Assembly: GCA_018715285.1 (NCBI GenBank)
Contig: DVLW01000068.1
Location: forward strand, 1 to 12,962
Origin: Candidatus Faecivivens stercoripullorum
GTDB taxonomy: Bacteria > Bacillota > Clostridia > Oscillospirales > Ruminococcaceae
Length of the DNA: 12,962 nt
Direction of reading: 5' to 3'
The notes under the pieces were generated by a model. The model was not told the DNA's origin and ran no database searches. It saw only the letters and a list, made by a program, of their open reading frames with translations. Of the stretch, positions 1 through 6,849 are shown one piece after another. Position numbers and translations under genes: made by a program. How positions within the stretch are numbered: position 1 is the first letter of the stretch; each line of letters opens with the position of its first letter.

Positions 1-36
1 CCCTTGACATCCATCCCCACCGGCGTTAAGATGTAA
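1..36 (+). CDS. possible C-terminal end of an off-window plus-strand gene
   Basis: Plus frame 1 is open from the window edge and ends at TAA (34-36), giving about 11 residues ending in Thr-Gly-Val-Lys-Met. A hairpin with a T-rich 3' flank follows at 41-68. Together these look like the end of a gene convergent with gatB. The sequence at 103-130 resembles an insertion-sequence end, so the frame could be the tail of a transposase. Eleven codons cannot prove coding, and no family can be named from them. Confidence 0.3.
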   Translation, partial: PLTSIPTGVKM

Positions 37-40
37 ATAC

Positions 41-87
41 GGCAGCAGCGAATAAACTCGCTGCCGCCCAAAAATATTTTTTCTATT
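41..87 (+). terminator. hairpin terminator between convergent transcripts
   Basis: An 11-bp stem (41-51 with 58-68, one G-U pair when read on the minus strand) closes a 6-nt loop. On the plus strand it is followed by a CA5 stretch and then a T-rich run to about 87. The plus-strand reading is the better terminator. On the minus strand only a weak T-containing tail follows, but the hairpin could also stop gatB transcripts. No other terminator is seen after gatB. Confidence 0.5.
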
Positions 88-102
88 TTACAACACATTT
101 TC

Positions 103-130
103 GACTTTACACAAAATTTGGGACAGACCC
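103..130. mobile_element. probable insertion-sequence terminal repeat (IS256-like end)
   Basis: Read inward on the minus strand, this stretch begins GGGTCTGTCCC, followed by an A/T stretch and TTGTGTAAAGTC. From general knowledge, ends of IS256-family elements carry a similar TTGTGTAAA-type block near the tip. The outer boundary would be at 130, and the adjacent 8 bases, gatattta (131-138), would be the target duplication and include the gatB stop codon. The element would extend off the left edge. Only one end is visible, so this rests on resemblance and position. Confidence 0.4.
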
Positions 131-135
131 GATAT

Positions 136-1578
136 TTACCAGTTCTGGGATTTTTGGTCTATCAGCTGCTGAACAATGACCGGGTTTGCACGGCCGCCGG
201 TTTTTCCCATAATCTGGCCGACCAGCGATTTAAGCGCATTGGTTTTGCCTTTTTTAAAATCGGCAACAGATTTCGGGTTCTGTGCAATGGCATCATCCAC
301 CAGCTGTTCCAGCAATACCGGGTCACTTAGCTGTAACAGGTCATGACTGCGGACATATTCTTCCGGGTCCTGATCGCCCAGTTTCCACAATTCGCCCAAT
401 ACCTTTTTTTCGGTAGAGGAGTTGATCTGTCCGTCAACGGTCATGCTGACCAGCTTTGCAAGATGGCCGGAGGATACCGGAATCTGGACGGTGTCTTCAC
501 CTTCTGCCGACATCAGCCGGAAAACTTCGGTCAGCATCAGGTTGGCAGCCTGTTTATGGTAGCTGGTTTCGGTGCAGACCGCTTCAAAGTAATCAGCGGT
601 TTCAGGGGTGGCAGTCAGCATTTCCGCGTCGAATGCAGTCAGGCCAAACTGTTCTATATATTTTGCCTTGCGTGCGTCCGGAAGAATCGGAATCGATGCT
701 TCAAGCATATCCAGCTGCTGTTCACTCATCTCAATCGGCGCAAGATCGGGGTCAGGAAAATACCGGTAGTCGTTTGCGTCTTCTTTGCGGCGCATAGAGA
801 AGGTTTTCCCCGACTTTTCATCAAACCGTCTGGTTTCCTGTACAATCTCTTCGCCGTTTTCGATTGCTTCCACCTGACGGCGGTATTCGTACTCGATGGC
901 TTTCTGTACATACTGGAAGGAGTTCAGGTTTTTCATCTCGGTACGGGTGCCAAACGGCTCTCCGGGTTTGTGTACCGACAGGTTGACGTCGCACCGCAGC
1001 GAACCTTCCTGCATCCGGCAGTCGGAGATACCGGTGTAAAGGATGGTCGCACGGAGTTTTTGCAGATAAGCGACCGCTTCTTCCGCTGACCGGATATCCG
1101 GTTCCGAGACAATCTCAATCAATGGCACACCGCAGCGGTTGCAGTCAATAAAGGTACCACTTTTATCATGCACCAGTTTTCCGGCGTCTTCCTCAATATG
1201 AATGCGGGTAATGCCAATCCGTTTGGAACCGGCAGAGGTTTCAATATCCAGATGTCCGTGCTCACACAGCGGCAGATCATATTGGGAAATCTGATAGGCT
1301 TTCGGCAGATCAGGGTAAAAGTAGTTTTTGCGGTCCTGTTTGGAGTACCGTGCAATTTTGCATCCAGTCGCCATGCCAGCTTTGATCGCGTACTCAACAA
1401 CTTTTCTGTTCAGGACAGGCAGAGAACCGGGCATTCCCATGCAGACAGGGCATACATGGGTGTTGGGGTCTGCGCCGAAATCTGTCGGGCAGCTGCAAAA
1501 GATTTTGGTTTTGGTTTTCAGCTCGACATGGACTTCCAGACCGATGACCATTTCATATTCAGAAGTAAATGCAGACAT
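136..1578 (-). CDS. gatB: Asp-tRNA(Asn)/Glu-tRNA(Gln) amidotransferase subunit B
   Basis: GatB binds misacylated Asp-tRNA(Asn) or Glu-tRNA(Gln), activates the side-chain carboxylate with ATP, and adds ammonia delivered by GatA. The 480-residue product has the usual family length. It shows the N-terminal VIGLEVHVEL motif and a Cys-X-Cys...Cys-X2-Cys metal-binding set (C28, C30, C43, C46). The conserved cradle domain runs to roughly residue 290, and a helical and YqeY-like tail that contacts the tRNA completes the protein. The ATG at 1578 has an AGAGG/AGGAA-type site upstream and sits 26 bp after the gatA stop. It is the last gene of the aspS-gatC, gatA, gatB operon. Its stop lies about 5 bp from a possible insertion-sequence end. 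Cytoplasmic; identification is secure. Confidence 0.97.
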   Translation of the reverse strand: MSAFTSEYEMVIGLEVHVELKTKTKIFCSCPTDFGADPNTHVCPVCMGMPGSLPVLNRKVVEYAIKAGMATGCKIARYSKQDRKNYFYPDLPKAYQISQYDLPLCEHGHLDIETSAGSKRIGITRIHIEEDAGKLVHDKSGTFIDCNRCGVPLIEIVSEPDIRSAEEAVAYLQKLRATILYTGISDCRMQEGSLRCDVNLSVHKPGEPFGTRTEMKNLNSFQYVQKAIEYEYRRQVEAIENGEEIVQETRRFDEKSGKTFSMRRKEDANDYRYFPDPDLAPIEMSEQQLDMLEASIPILPDARKAKYIEQFGLTAFDAEMLTATPETADYFEAVCTETSYHKQAANLMLTEVFRLMSAEGEDTVQIPVSSGHLAKLVSMTVDGQINSSTEKKVLGELWKLGDQDPEEYVRSHDLLQLSDPVLLEQLVDDAIAQNPKSVADFKKGKTNALKSLVGQIMGKTGGRANPVIVQQLIDQKSQNW

Positions 1579-1604
1579 TTTGATTCATTCCTCTCTGGCA
1601 GTTA

Positions 1605-3059
1605 TCAGGAAATCGTTTCGCAGGCTGTTTCATATGCATGCCCGATACGATACAGTGTCGGTTCGGAAAAAGGCTTTCCGATCAGCTGCATACCGACCGG
1701 CAGACCGCTGTCTGCCGTCGCACATGGCATCGAAAGAGCAGGAAGACCGGCGATATTGACCGGAACGGTGTAAATATCTCCGAGGTACATTTCCAGCGGA
1801 TTGGAAGTTTTTTCACCGATTTTATAAGCGGTTGTCGGCGCTACCGGGGAGAGGATGCAGTCACATTTTTCAAAAATCCGGTTATAGTCATTGACGATCA
1901 GCGTTCGTACCTGCAAAGCCTTTTTGTAGTAGGCGTCGTAATAACCGGACGACAGCGCAAAGGTACCGAGCATAATCCGCCGTTTGACCTCCTGACCGAA
2001 ACCTTCACTTCGGGAATTTTTGTACAGCGAGGTGATGTCGTCATAATCTTTTGCGCGGTAACCATAGCGGATGCCGTCAAAGCGCGCAAGGTTGGATGAT
2101 GCTTCTGCCGAGGAGATGATATAATAGGCGGGCAGCGCATGGGACAGGGTCGGCATTGATACTTCAATTATTTCAGCACCCAGTTCTTTGAATCGTGCAA
2201 CAGCAGCTTCAATTCCTTTGCGCACATCGTCTGAAAGACCGTCACCAAAAAATTCTTTTGGAAGGGCAATTTTCATCCCACGGATATCTTTGCCGATTTC
2301 TGACGAGTAATCCAGCTTTTCCATTTTGATGGAAGTCGTATCCCGGCTGTCGTGTCCTGCGATGCAGTCCATAACCATTGCCGAATCGGTGACGTTTTTG
2401 GTCAATGGCCCGATCTGGTCAAGCGACGAAGCAAACGCTACCAGACCATATCTGGATACTGTTCCGTAGGTTGGTTTCATCCCGACAACGCCGCAGAATG
2501 CTGCCGGCTGACGGATAGAACCGCCGGTATCGCTTCCGAGTGTAAAGACCGCTTCATCCGCCGCAACTGCCGCTGCTGAACCGCCGGACGAACCACCCGG
2601 TACACAGGACAGGTCACGCGGATTACAGGTAACCTGAAAATAGCTGTTTTCGGTCGAAGAGCCCATTGCAAACTCATCCATATTGAGTTTCCCAAGCATA
2701 ACGGCACCGGCTTCATCCAGCTTTTCAATGACGTGGGCATCATAAGGTGGCACAAAGTTTTCCAGCATTCTGGAAGCACAGGTTGTGGTAAATCCTCTTG
2801 TACAGATGTTATCTTTGATACCGACCGGAATTCCTGCAAGGGGAGATAGTTTTTCCTTCCGGGATCTTCTGTCGTCAATCTGTGCGGCCTTCTGCATAGC
2901 TTCTCCTTCCAGAACCGAAAGGTAAGCATGGATAGAAGTATCTTTTTCCCGTATCCTGTTCAGATAAGCTTTTGCTGCCTCGACTGCTGTAATCTCGCCT
3001 GACTGGAGATAGCCGCTCAACTGGCAGAGTGAAAGCTCAGTAATCTGTTTCGTGTTCAT
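1605..3059 (-). CDS. gatA: Asp-tRNA(Asn)/Glu-tRNA(Gln) amidotransferase subunit A
   Basis: GatA is the glutaminase subunit of GatCAB. It hydrolyses glutamine (or asparagine) and channels ammonia to GatB. The 484-residue product matches the family length. It carries the amidase signature GGSSGGSAAA around residues 155-163. The catalytic triad is inferred as Lys82 (in GIKDN), cis-Ser157 and nucleophile Ser181 (in GGSIRQP); the 75- and 99-residue spacings match the Ser-cisSer-Lys arrangement known for GatA. The ATG at 3059 lies 43 bp after the aspS-gatC stop, with GA-rich ribosome binding sequence in the gap, so co-transcription from the T-box promoter is expected. Nothing suggests truncation. 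Amidohydrolases share this fold, but the gatB neighbour and the fused GatC settle the role. Confidence 0.97.
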   Translation of the reverse strand: MNTKQITELSLCQLSGYLQSGEITAVEAAKAYLNRIREKDTSIHAYLSVLEGEAMQKAAQIDDRRSRKEKLSPLAGIPVGIKDNICTRGFTTTCASRMLENFVPPYDAHVIEKLDEAGAVMLGKLNMDEFAMGSSTENSYFQVTCNPRDLSCVPGGSSGGSAAAVAADEAVFTLGSDTGGSIRQPAAFCGVVGMKPTYGTVSRYGLVAFASSLDQIGPLTKNVTDSAMVMDCIAGHDSRDTTSIKMEKLDYSSEIGKDIRGMKIALPKEFFGDGLSDDVRKGIEAAVARFKELGAEIIEVSMPTLSHALPAYYIISSAEASSNLARFDGIRYGYRAKDYDDITSLYKNSRSEGFGQEVKRRIMLGTFALSSGYYDAYYKKALQVRTLIVNDYNRIFEKCDCILSPVAPTTAYKIGEKTSNPLEMYLGDIYTVPVNIAGLPALSMPCATADSGLPVGMQLIGKPFSEPTLYRIGHAYETACETIS

Positions 3060-3102
3060 GATCTAATTCCCCATTCTCCTCTATATATTTTAATAAACGG
3101 TG

Positions 3103-5187
3103 TCACTCTACCGTCTTGGGTACTGTCATATAAACGCCATCCGTTGTCGGTGCGTTAAAAAGCATCTGCTCACGGGTAAAGTTCTCTGCCGGGATATCTT
3201 CTCTGAAAACATTCCGGAGCGGGACAACATGGGCGGTAATGGGTACTCCTTCGGTATCGATTGCCGCCAGTTGATTGGCAAAGGCGATGATATCACCCAT
3301 TTCATCCGGCAATCGACGTTTTTCTTCGTCTGTCAGCGAAAGCCGGGCAAGGTTTGCAACGTTTTCGATATCGATCAGTCCGGCATTCTGACGTTTCTGT
3401 TTCTGCGAGGCGATATGCTCCTGTTTGAATCCTTCCAGCAGTCCGAGGTCTTCCAGCTGTTCGGTACTGACAGCGGCAGGTGCACTGGTCATCGGACAGG
3501 ATGCGTCCTTGACTTTTGGGAACGCGATGACATCCCGCAGCGAATCAGCGCCGCACAGAATCATGACCAGCCGGTCCAGACCAAATGCGAAACCACCGTG
3601 AGGCGGCGTGCCATATCGGAACGCATTGACCATAAACCCGAACCGGTCCTGAATCTCATCGTCCGAAAACCCAAGCGCCTCAAACATAATTTTTTGTACC
3701 TGCTGATCGTGGATGCGGATAGAACCGGAGCCCATTTCAATACCATTGAGAACCACGTCATAAGCCTGCGCCCGTACCCTTCCCGGGTCGGTCAGCAGAT
3801 ACTGTACATCTTCCGGATAGGGCATGGTAAAGGGGTGATGGGTTGCGACCCAGCGCTTTTCCTCATCCGACCATTCAAACTGGGGAAAATCGGTGACAAA
3901 CAGGAACTTATAGACGTTTTTATCCCGCAGTCCCAGCAGGTCGCCGAGGTCCAGCCGGAGTGCGCCAAGAACCTTTCTGACAGTTGCCAGCTTGTCGGCA
4001 CAGAAGAGGATAAAGTCGCCCGGATGAGCGTCAACCGCCTGAATAATTGCCTGAATATCCGATTCGGAAAAGTATTTTGTCAGGATGGAGTATACTTCAC
4101 CGTCCGGACGCAGCGCAATCCATGCCATACCGCCGGCACCGTAGCTCTGTGCTTTTCGGGTCAGTTCGTCGATAGTCGAGCGGGTGAAAGAGTTGCCTCC
4201 CGGAACACAGATAGCGCGTACCACACCGCCCGAGTCCGCTACCCTGCGGAATACCGCAAAGCTGCATTCTCTTGCAATATCGGTCAGATCAACAATTGGC
4301 AATCCGAAACGAAGGTCGGGTTTATCACTGCCGTAAACGTCCATCGCTTCCTGCCAGGTCATCCGTAAAAACGGCTCATCACTAACCAGTCCCTTCATCT
4401 CCCGCATAATGTGCTTAAACAGGCTTTCAAGGTGCTGGAAGATATCTTCCTGTTCGACAAAAGACATCTCCATATCCACCTGGGTAAATTCCGGCTGCCG
4501 GTCGGCACGCAGGTCCTCATCCCGGAAACAGCGCGCAATCTGATAATACTGGTCGATGCCGCCAACCATCAGCAGCTGTTTATAGATCTGCGGCGACTGA
4601 GGGAGCGCGTAAAAACTGCCGGGATGAACACGGCTGGGTACAAGATAATCTCTTGCACCTTCCGGTGTCGATTTACAAAGCATCGGCGTTTCGACATTGA
4701 GAAATCCTCTCTCATCCAGAAATTCTTCCACCACCCGAATGAGTTTGTGCCGGGTTTTGAGGTTCTGGTAAAGGGAACTTCTTCTCAGGTCAAGATAACG
4801 GTATTTGAGCCGTAAATCTTCTCTTACCTGCACATTGTCATCCAGGTCAAACGGCAGCTGACTGGCCTGTGACAGGACCACCAGCTTTTCGGCCATCAGT
4901 TCGATGGTACCGGTCTGGAGACGAGGGTTGTAGGTGTCTGCGGAACGGATACGGATGTTTCCTGTTACCTGAATAACCGACTGGTTGCGCAGTTTTTCAG
5001 CAGCTGCAAAATCTTCCGGGGTAAGATGCTGCTGGCCCAATACCACCTGCAAAGTACCTTCTCTGTCTTTCAGGTCAATAAAGATTACGCCGCCCATATC
5101 CCGTTTGGTTTGTACCCATCCGGCTGCGGTAACGGTACGTCCCACATCTTTTTCTCGGAGCGCACCGCAATAATCGGTTCTCATCAT
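3103..5187 (-). CDS. aspS-gatC: aspartyl-tRNA synthetase fused to GatC
   Basis: One uninterrupted 694-codon frame encodes two proteins that are normally separate. Residues 1-about 581 are a complete bacterial AspRS: an N-terminal OB-fold anticodon domain (about 1-105), class II motif 2 with FRDEDLRADRQPEF (221-234), a GAD-type insertion in the middle, and motif 3 GFAFGLDRL (532-540). After the usual AspRS end (ASCPMTSAP) comes a Gln/Lys-rich linker (about 582-605). Residues 606-694 form a full GatC: VANLARLSL near its start, then the acidic-helix region, and PLRNVFRED near 651-659, the part that wraps around GatA in known GatCAB structures. No separate gatC is present. The enzyme should charge tRNA(Asp) and probably tRNA(Asn) with Asp and hand the latter to GatAB. 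The start is the first of two adjacent ATGs, about 10 nt after AAGGAAGG. Confidence 0.96.
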   Translation of the reverse strand: MMRTDYCGALREKDVGRTVTAAGWVQTKRDMGGVIFIDLKDREGTLQVVLGQQHLTPEDFAAAEKLRNQSVIQVTGNIRIRSADTYNPRLQTGTIELMAEKLVVLSQASQLPFDLDDNVQVREDLRLKYRYLDLRRSSLYQNLKTRHKLIRVVEEFLDERGFLNVETPMLCKSTPEGARDYLVPSRVHPGSFYALPQSPQIYKQLLMVGGIDQYYQIARCFRDEDLRADRQPEFTQVDMEMSFVEQEDIFQHLESLFKHIMREMKGLVSDEPFLRMTWQEAMDVYGSDKPDLRFGLPIVDLTDIARECSFAVFRRVADSGGVVRAICVPGGNSFTRSTIDELTRKAQSYGAGGMAWIALRPDGEVYSILTKYFSESDIQAIIQAVDAHPGDFILFCADKLATVRKVLGALRLDLGDLLGLRDKNVYKFLFVTDFPQFEWSDEEKRWVATHHPFTMPYPEDVQYLLTDPGRVRAQAYDVVLNGIEMGSGSIRIHDQQVQKIMFEALGFSDDEIQDRFGFMVNAFRYGTPPHGGFAFGLDRLVMILCGADSLRDVIAFPKVKDASCPMTSAPAAVSTEQLEDLGLLEGFKQEHIASQKQKRQNAGLIDIENVANLARLSLTDEEKRRLPDEMGDIIAFANQLAAIDTEGVPITAHVVPLRNVFREDIPAENFTREQMLFNAPTTDGVYMTVPKTVE

Positions 5188-5230
5188 ATCGATTCAATCC
5201 TTCCTTTATCCGGTGGTTTTGACGGAAAAA

Positions 5231-5279
5231 TAAAAAAAGTCTTTCATCCTAAACAATTCTTGTTTAGGACGAAAGACTT
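5231..5279 (-). terminator. T-box regulated intrinsic terminator
   Basis: A very strong 20-bp stem (5260-5279 with 5237-5256, one G-U pair) with a 3-nt loop is followed by seven T residues on the minus strand. It lies directly after the T-box sequence and about 45 bp before the aspS-gatC start, where a tRNA-controlled attenuator is expected. Confidence 0.95.
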
Positions 5280-5518
5280 GTCTTCCGCGGTACCACCTAA
5301 ATTGGACCTTGCGATCCCAACTCAATACTGCCCAGTGCAATATCTATCGGATATAACGGTCCGCCCCCGTCTGAGCCTACTCGGAAAGGGATTTTTCCTT
5401 TGGGTCAGCAACTCCGGGATGTTCTTCAAACGGAAATCTGTGCCGCAATCCCACCATCTGCAGCTCTCTGGAACGACCATTCCGATCTACTCTTCCCATC
5501 AACGCTATTTTTAAATAT
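5231..5518 (-). promoter_or_regulatory. T-box riboswitch leader of the aspS-gatC/gatA/gatB operon
   Basis: The untranslated leader has the standard T-box layout. Stem I shows the AGAGAG and GGTGGGA-type apical motifs, then the GAGTAGGCTCAGACGGG linker/stem III block. The T-box itself is AGGTGGTACCGCGG (about 5285-5298), and an intrinsic terminator ends the leader. Uncharged tRNA pairs its anticodon with the specifier and its 3' end with the T-box bulge, which favours the antiterminator. The 3' side of the specifier loop reads GAAGAAC followed by A and then TCCC, which can pair with GGGA on the 5' side. This gives AAC (5421-5423, Asn) or, shifted one base, GAA (5422-5424, Glu). Neither Asp codon is in place. 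The base after TGG in the T-box is U. Confidence 0.93.
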
Positions 5519-5524
5519 GCGATT

Positions 5525-5553
5525 ATTATAAACACGTCTTGCAAAATTGTCAA
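5525..5553 (-). promoter_or_regulatory. consensus sigma-A promoter of the transamidation operon
   Basis: On the minus strand, TTGACA (5548-5553) and TATAAT (5525-5530) are separated by exactly 17 bp, with A/T-rich sequence upstream like an UP element. The predicted start near 5518 gives the full T-box leader. A 6-bp inverted repeat (GTCTTG/CAAGAC, 5536-5556) spans the -35 hexamer. It could be an operator, a weak terminator for the upstream PAP2 operon, or chance. Confidence 0.9.
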
Positions 5554-5600
5554 GACCTTTTTTGTATTTTTTTATTTCAGGCGCAATTTTTTATCTGTCC

Positions 5601-6152
5601 TTACAAAATCAGCAGCCCCAAAATACCAAACACGATCCCCAATATACCACCGCACAGCACATCTTCCGGCCAGTGCAGCCCAGCTGCAATCCGGCTCATA
5701 CCGGTTACCGCTGCAAGCAAAAGCATGATGCATCCCAGCACTGGCGACAGCCGGAATGTTGTCAGCGCCAGTACAAAAGCACTTGCGGTATGGTTGGATG
5801 GAAAGGATTTTCCGCCTTTTTTGTCAAGCAACGGACGAATGGAAAGCTGTTCATACGGACGCTTGCGGTTAAATTTCTTCCGCAGCAGGCTGGATACCAG
5901 CAGACAACCTGCCGGAAAAGCCATCGCGCCAATCAGAGAAACGACTTCCTCACGGGCAAATCCGGACATCAGTACCTGCCATCCCATCAAACACAGCTGA
6001 ATGGTGTATACGGCAAAAAACAGCGGAGGCAATCCGCGCACAATCATTGCAGCCAACTTTTCCCGTTTTTTATTCTTTCGCAGAAAATCCAGCGTCCGGT
6101 TATATTCCCGTTCAGTCCAGTGAAACAGATTCAGCGGGTCGGAACAGCTCAT
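5601..6152 (-). CDS. PAP2-family membrane phosphatase
   Basis: This predicted integral membrane phosphatase has 183 residues from the chosen start. It is of the type that dephosphorylates lipid phosphates such as undecaprenyl pyrophosphate or phosphatidic acid; the substrate cannot be read from the sequence. The three PAP2 motifs are visible: a basic stretch ending in Arg98-Pro99 (Arg91 stands where Lys begins the K-X6-RP pattern, with Lys92 and Lys93 beside it), PSNH (118-121, catalytic His121), and SR-X5-H-X3-D (153-164, His160 and Asp164). About four to five hydrophobic segments surround them. The ATG at 6152 overlaps the stop of the HAD gene as ATGA, which indicates translational coupling; the local Shine-Dalgarno is poor. 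An in-frame extension to 6242 would only overlap the HAD gene and adds no recognisable sequence. No convincing terminator follows. Confidence 0.9.
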   Translation of the reverse strand: MSCSDPLNLFHWTEREYNRTLDFLRKNKKREKLAAMIVRGLPPLFFAVYTIQLCLMGWQVLMSGFAREEVVSLIGAMAFPAGCLLVSSLLRKKFNRKRPYEQLSIRPLLDKKGGKSFPSNHTASAFVLALTTFRLSPVLGCIMLLLAAVTGMSRIAAGLHWPEDVLCGGILGIVFGILGLLIL

Positions 6153-6835
6153 TCTTCTATTACCGACAGGATATCCGGGACATTTGTTACCGTATAGGTA
6201 ACCGGAAGATCGGTTGTCTGTCCCTTGCGATTGAGCCAGCAACAGGGGATACCATAGGCGACCGCTCCTTTGATATCACTGGAAAGGGAATCTCCAACCA
6301 TCAGGACTTTTTCTTTTGCAGGATTGCCCAGACGGTTGAAAACAAAGTCAAAGTATTCCTTCTGAGGTTTCTGGGAACCGGCTTCTTCCGAAACAAAGAT
6401 ACCGTCACACAGATCTGCCAGTTCAGAGGTTGCCAGACGGTTTTTCTGTACACGGGTTACGCCGTTGGTCGCAAGGTACAGTTTGGCGCCCATCTCCTTG
6501 ATTTTGCGGCAGACTTCAAGTGCACCCGGCAGCAGGATATTGCCTTCCGCCAGACCATCCAGATAATCACTGTTGGCCTTTACGCCATCACCTGTAAATC
6601 CGATTGCTTCAAAAAAGCGGGCGAAACGGTTGTCCAGCAAGAAACTTTTGGTAATGCTGCCCTTTTCAAATTCCAGCCACATTGCGTCGTTGATCTTCTG
6701 ATACAGATGAACATTGTCTTCTGTCCACGGAATATTGTACATCATAAACAGACGGTGCAGGGCATTTTCCTCAGCCTTGCCAAAATCAAAGACGGTGTCA
6801 TCCGCGTCCATCAGGATAATATCATACTTTCTCAT
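6149..6835 (-). CDS. HAD-superfamily phosphatase, YjjG/YfnB-like (noncanonical nucleotidase type)
   Basis: A 228-residue HAD hydrolase. Motif I is MDADDTVFD, with nucleophile Asp10, acid/base Asp12 and Thr14. Motif II is LATNG. The motif III Lys is in SQKPQKEYFDFV, and motif IV is MVGDSLSSDI. A helical cap lies between motifs I and II, as in subclass I HADs. Best resemblance is to YjjG/YfnB pyrimidine 5'-nucleotidases, which clear noncanonical nucleotides, but HAD substrates are hard to predict. The ATG at 6835 is chosen because AAGGGAG (6844-6850) lies 8 nt upstream. A TTG at 6853 would extend it by six codons but lies upstream of that site. It sits 14 bp after the membrane-protein gene and overlaps the PAP2 gene by 4 bp, so it is the middle gene of a three-gene operon. 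Confidence 0.9.
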   Translation of the reverse strand: MRKYDIILMDADDTVFDFGKAEENALHRLFMMYNIPWTEDNVHLYQKINDAMWLEFEKGSITKSFLLDNRFARFFEAIGFTGDGVKANSDYLDGLAEGNILLPGALEVCRKIKEMGAKLYLATNGVTRVQKNRLATSELADLCDGIFVSEEAGSQKPQKEYFDFVFNRLGNPAKEKVLMVGDSLSSDIKGAVAYGIPCCWLNRKGQTTDLPVTYTVTNVPDILSVIEE

Positions 6836-6849
6836 GTCAGATTCTCCCT

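Noticed and set aside
4..32. Plus-strand TTGACA-17-TAAGAT promoter
   Set aside because: No plus-strand gene follows, only a hairpin and a T-rich tail; the hexamers fall inside a frame that ends at 36, so they are more likely coding sequence.
3100..4368. Open frame on the plus strand (422 codons) opposite aspS-gatC
   Set aside because: Antisense to strongly conserved AspRS and GatC sequence, with no recognisable protein features or ribosome binding site.
5418..5420. Reading the T-box as an isoleucine (ATC) specifier
   Set aside because: The downstream genes are aspS-gatC, gatA and gatB, and the TC of ATC belongs to the TCCC strand that can pair with GGGA; AAC or GAA fits both the loop position and the gene content.
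6153..6242. 30-codon N-terminal extension of the PAP2 gene
   Set aside because: It overlaps the HAD coding end and is not membrane-protein-like; the ATGA overlap at 6149-6152 is the normal coupling arrangement.
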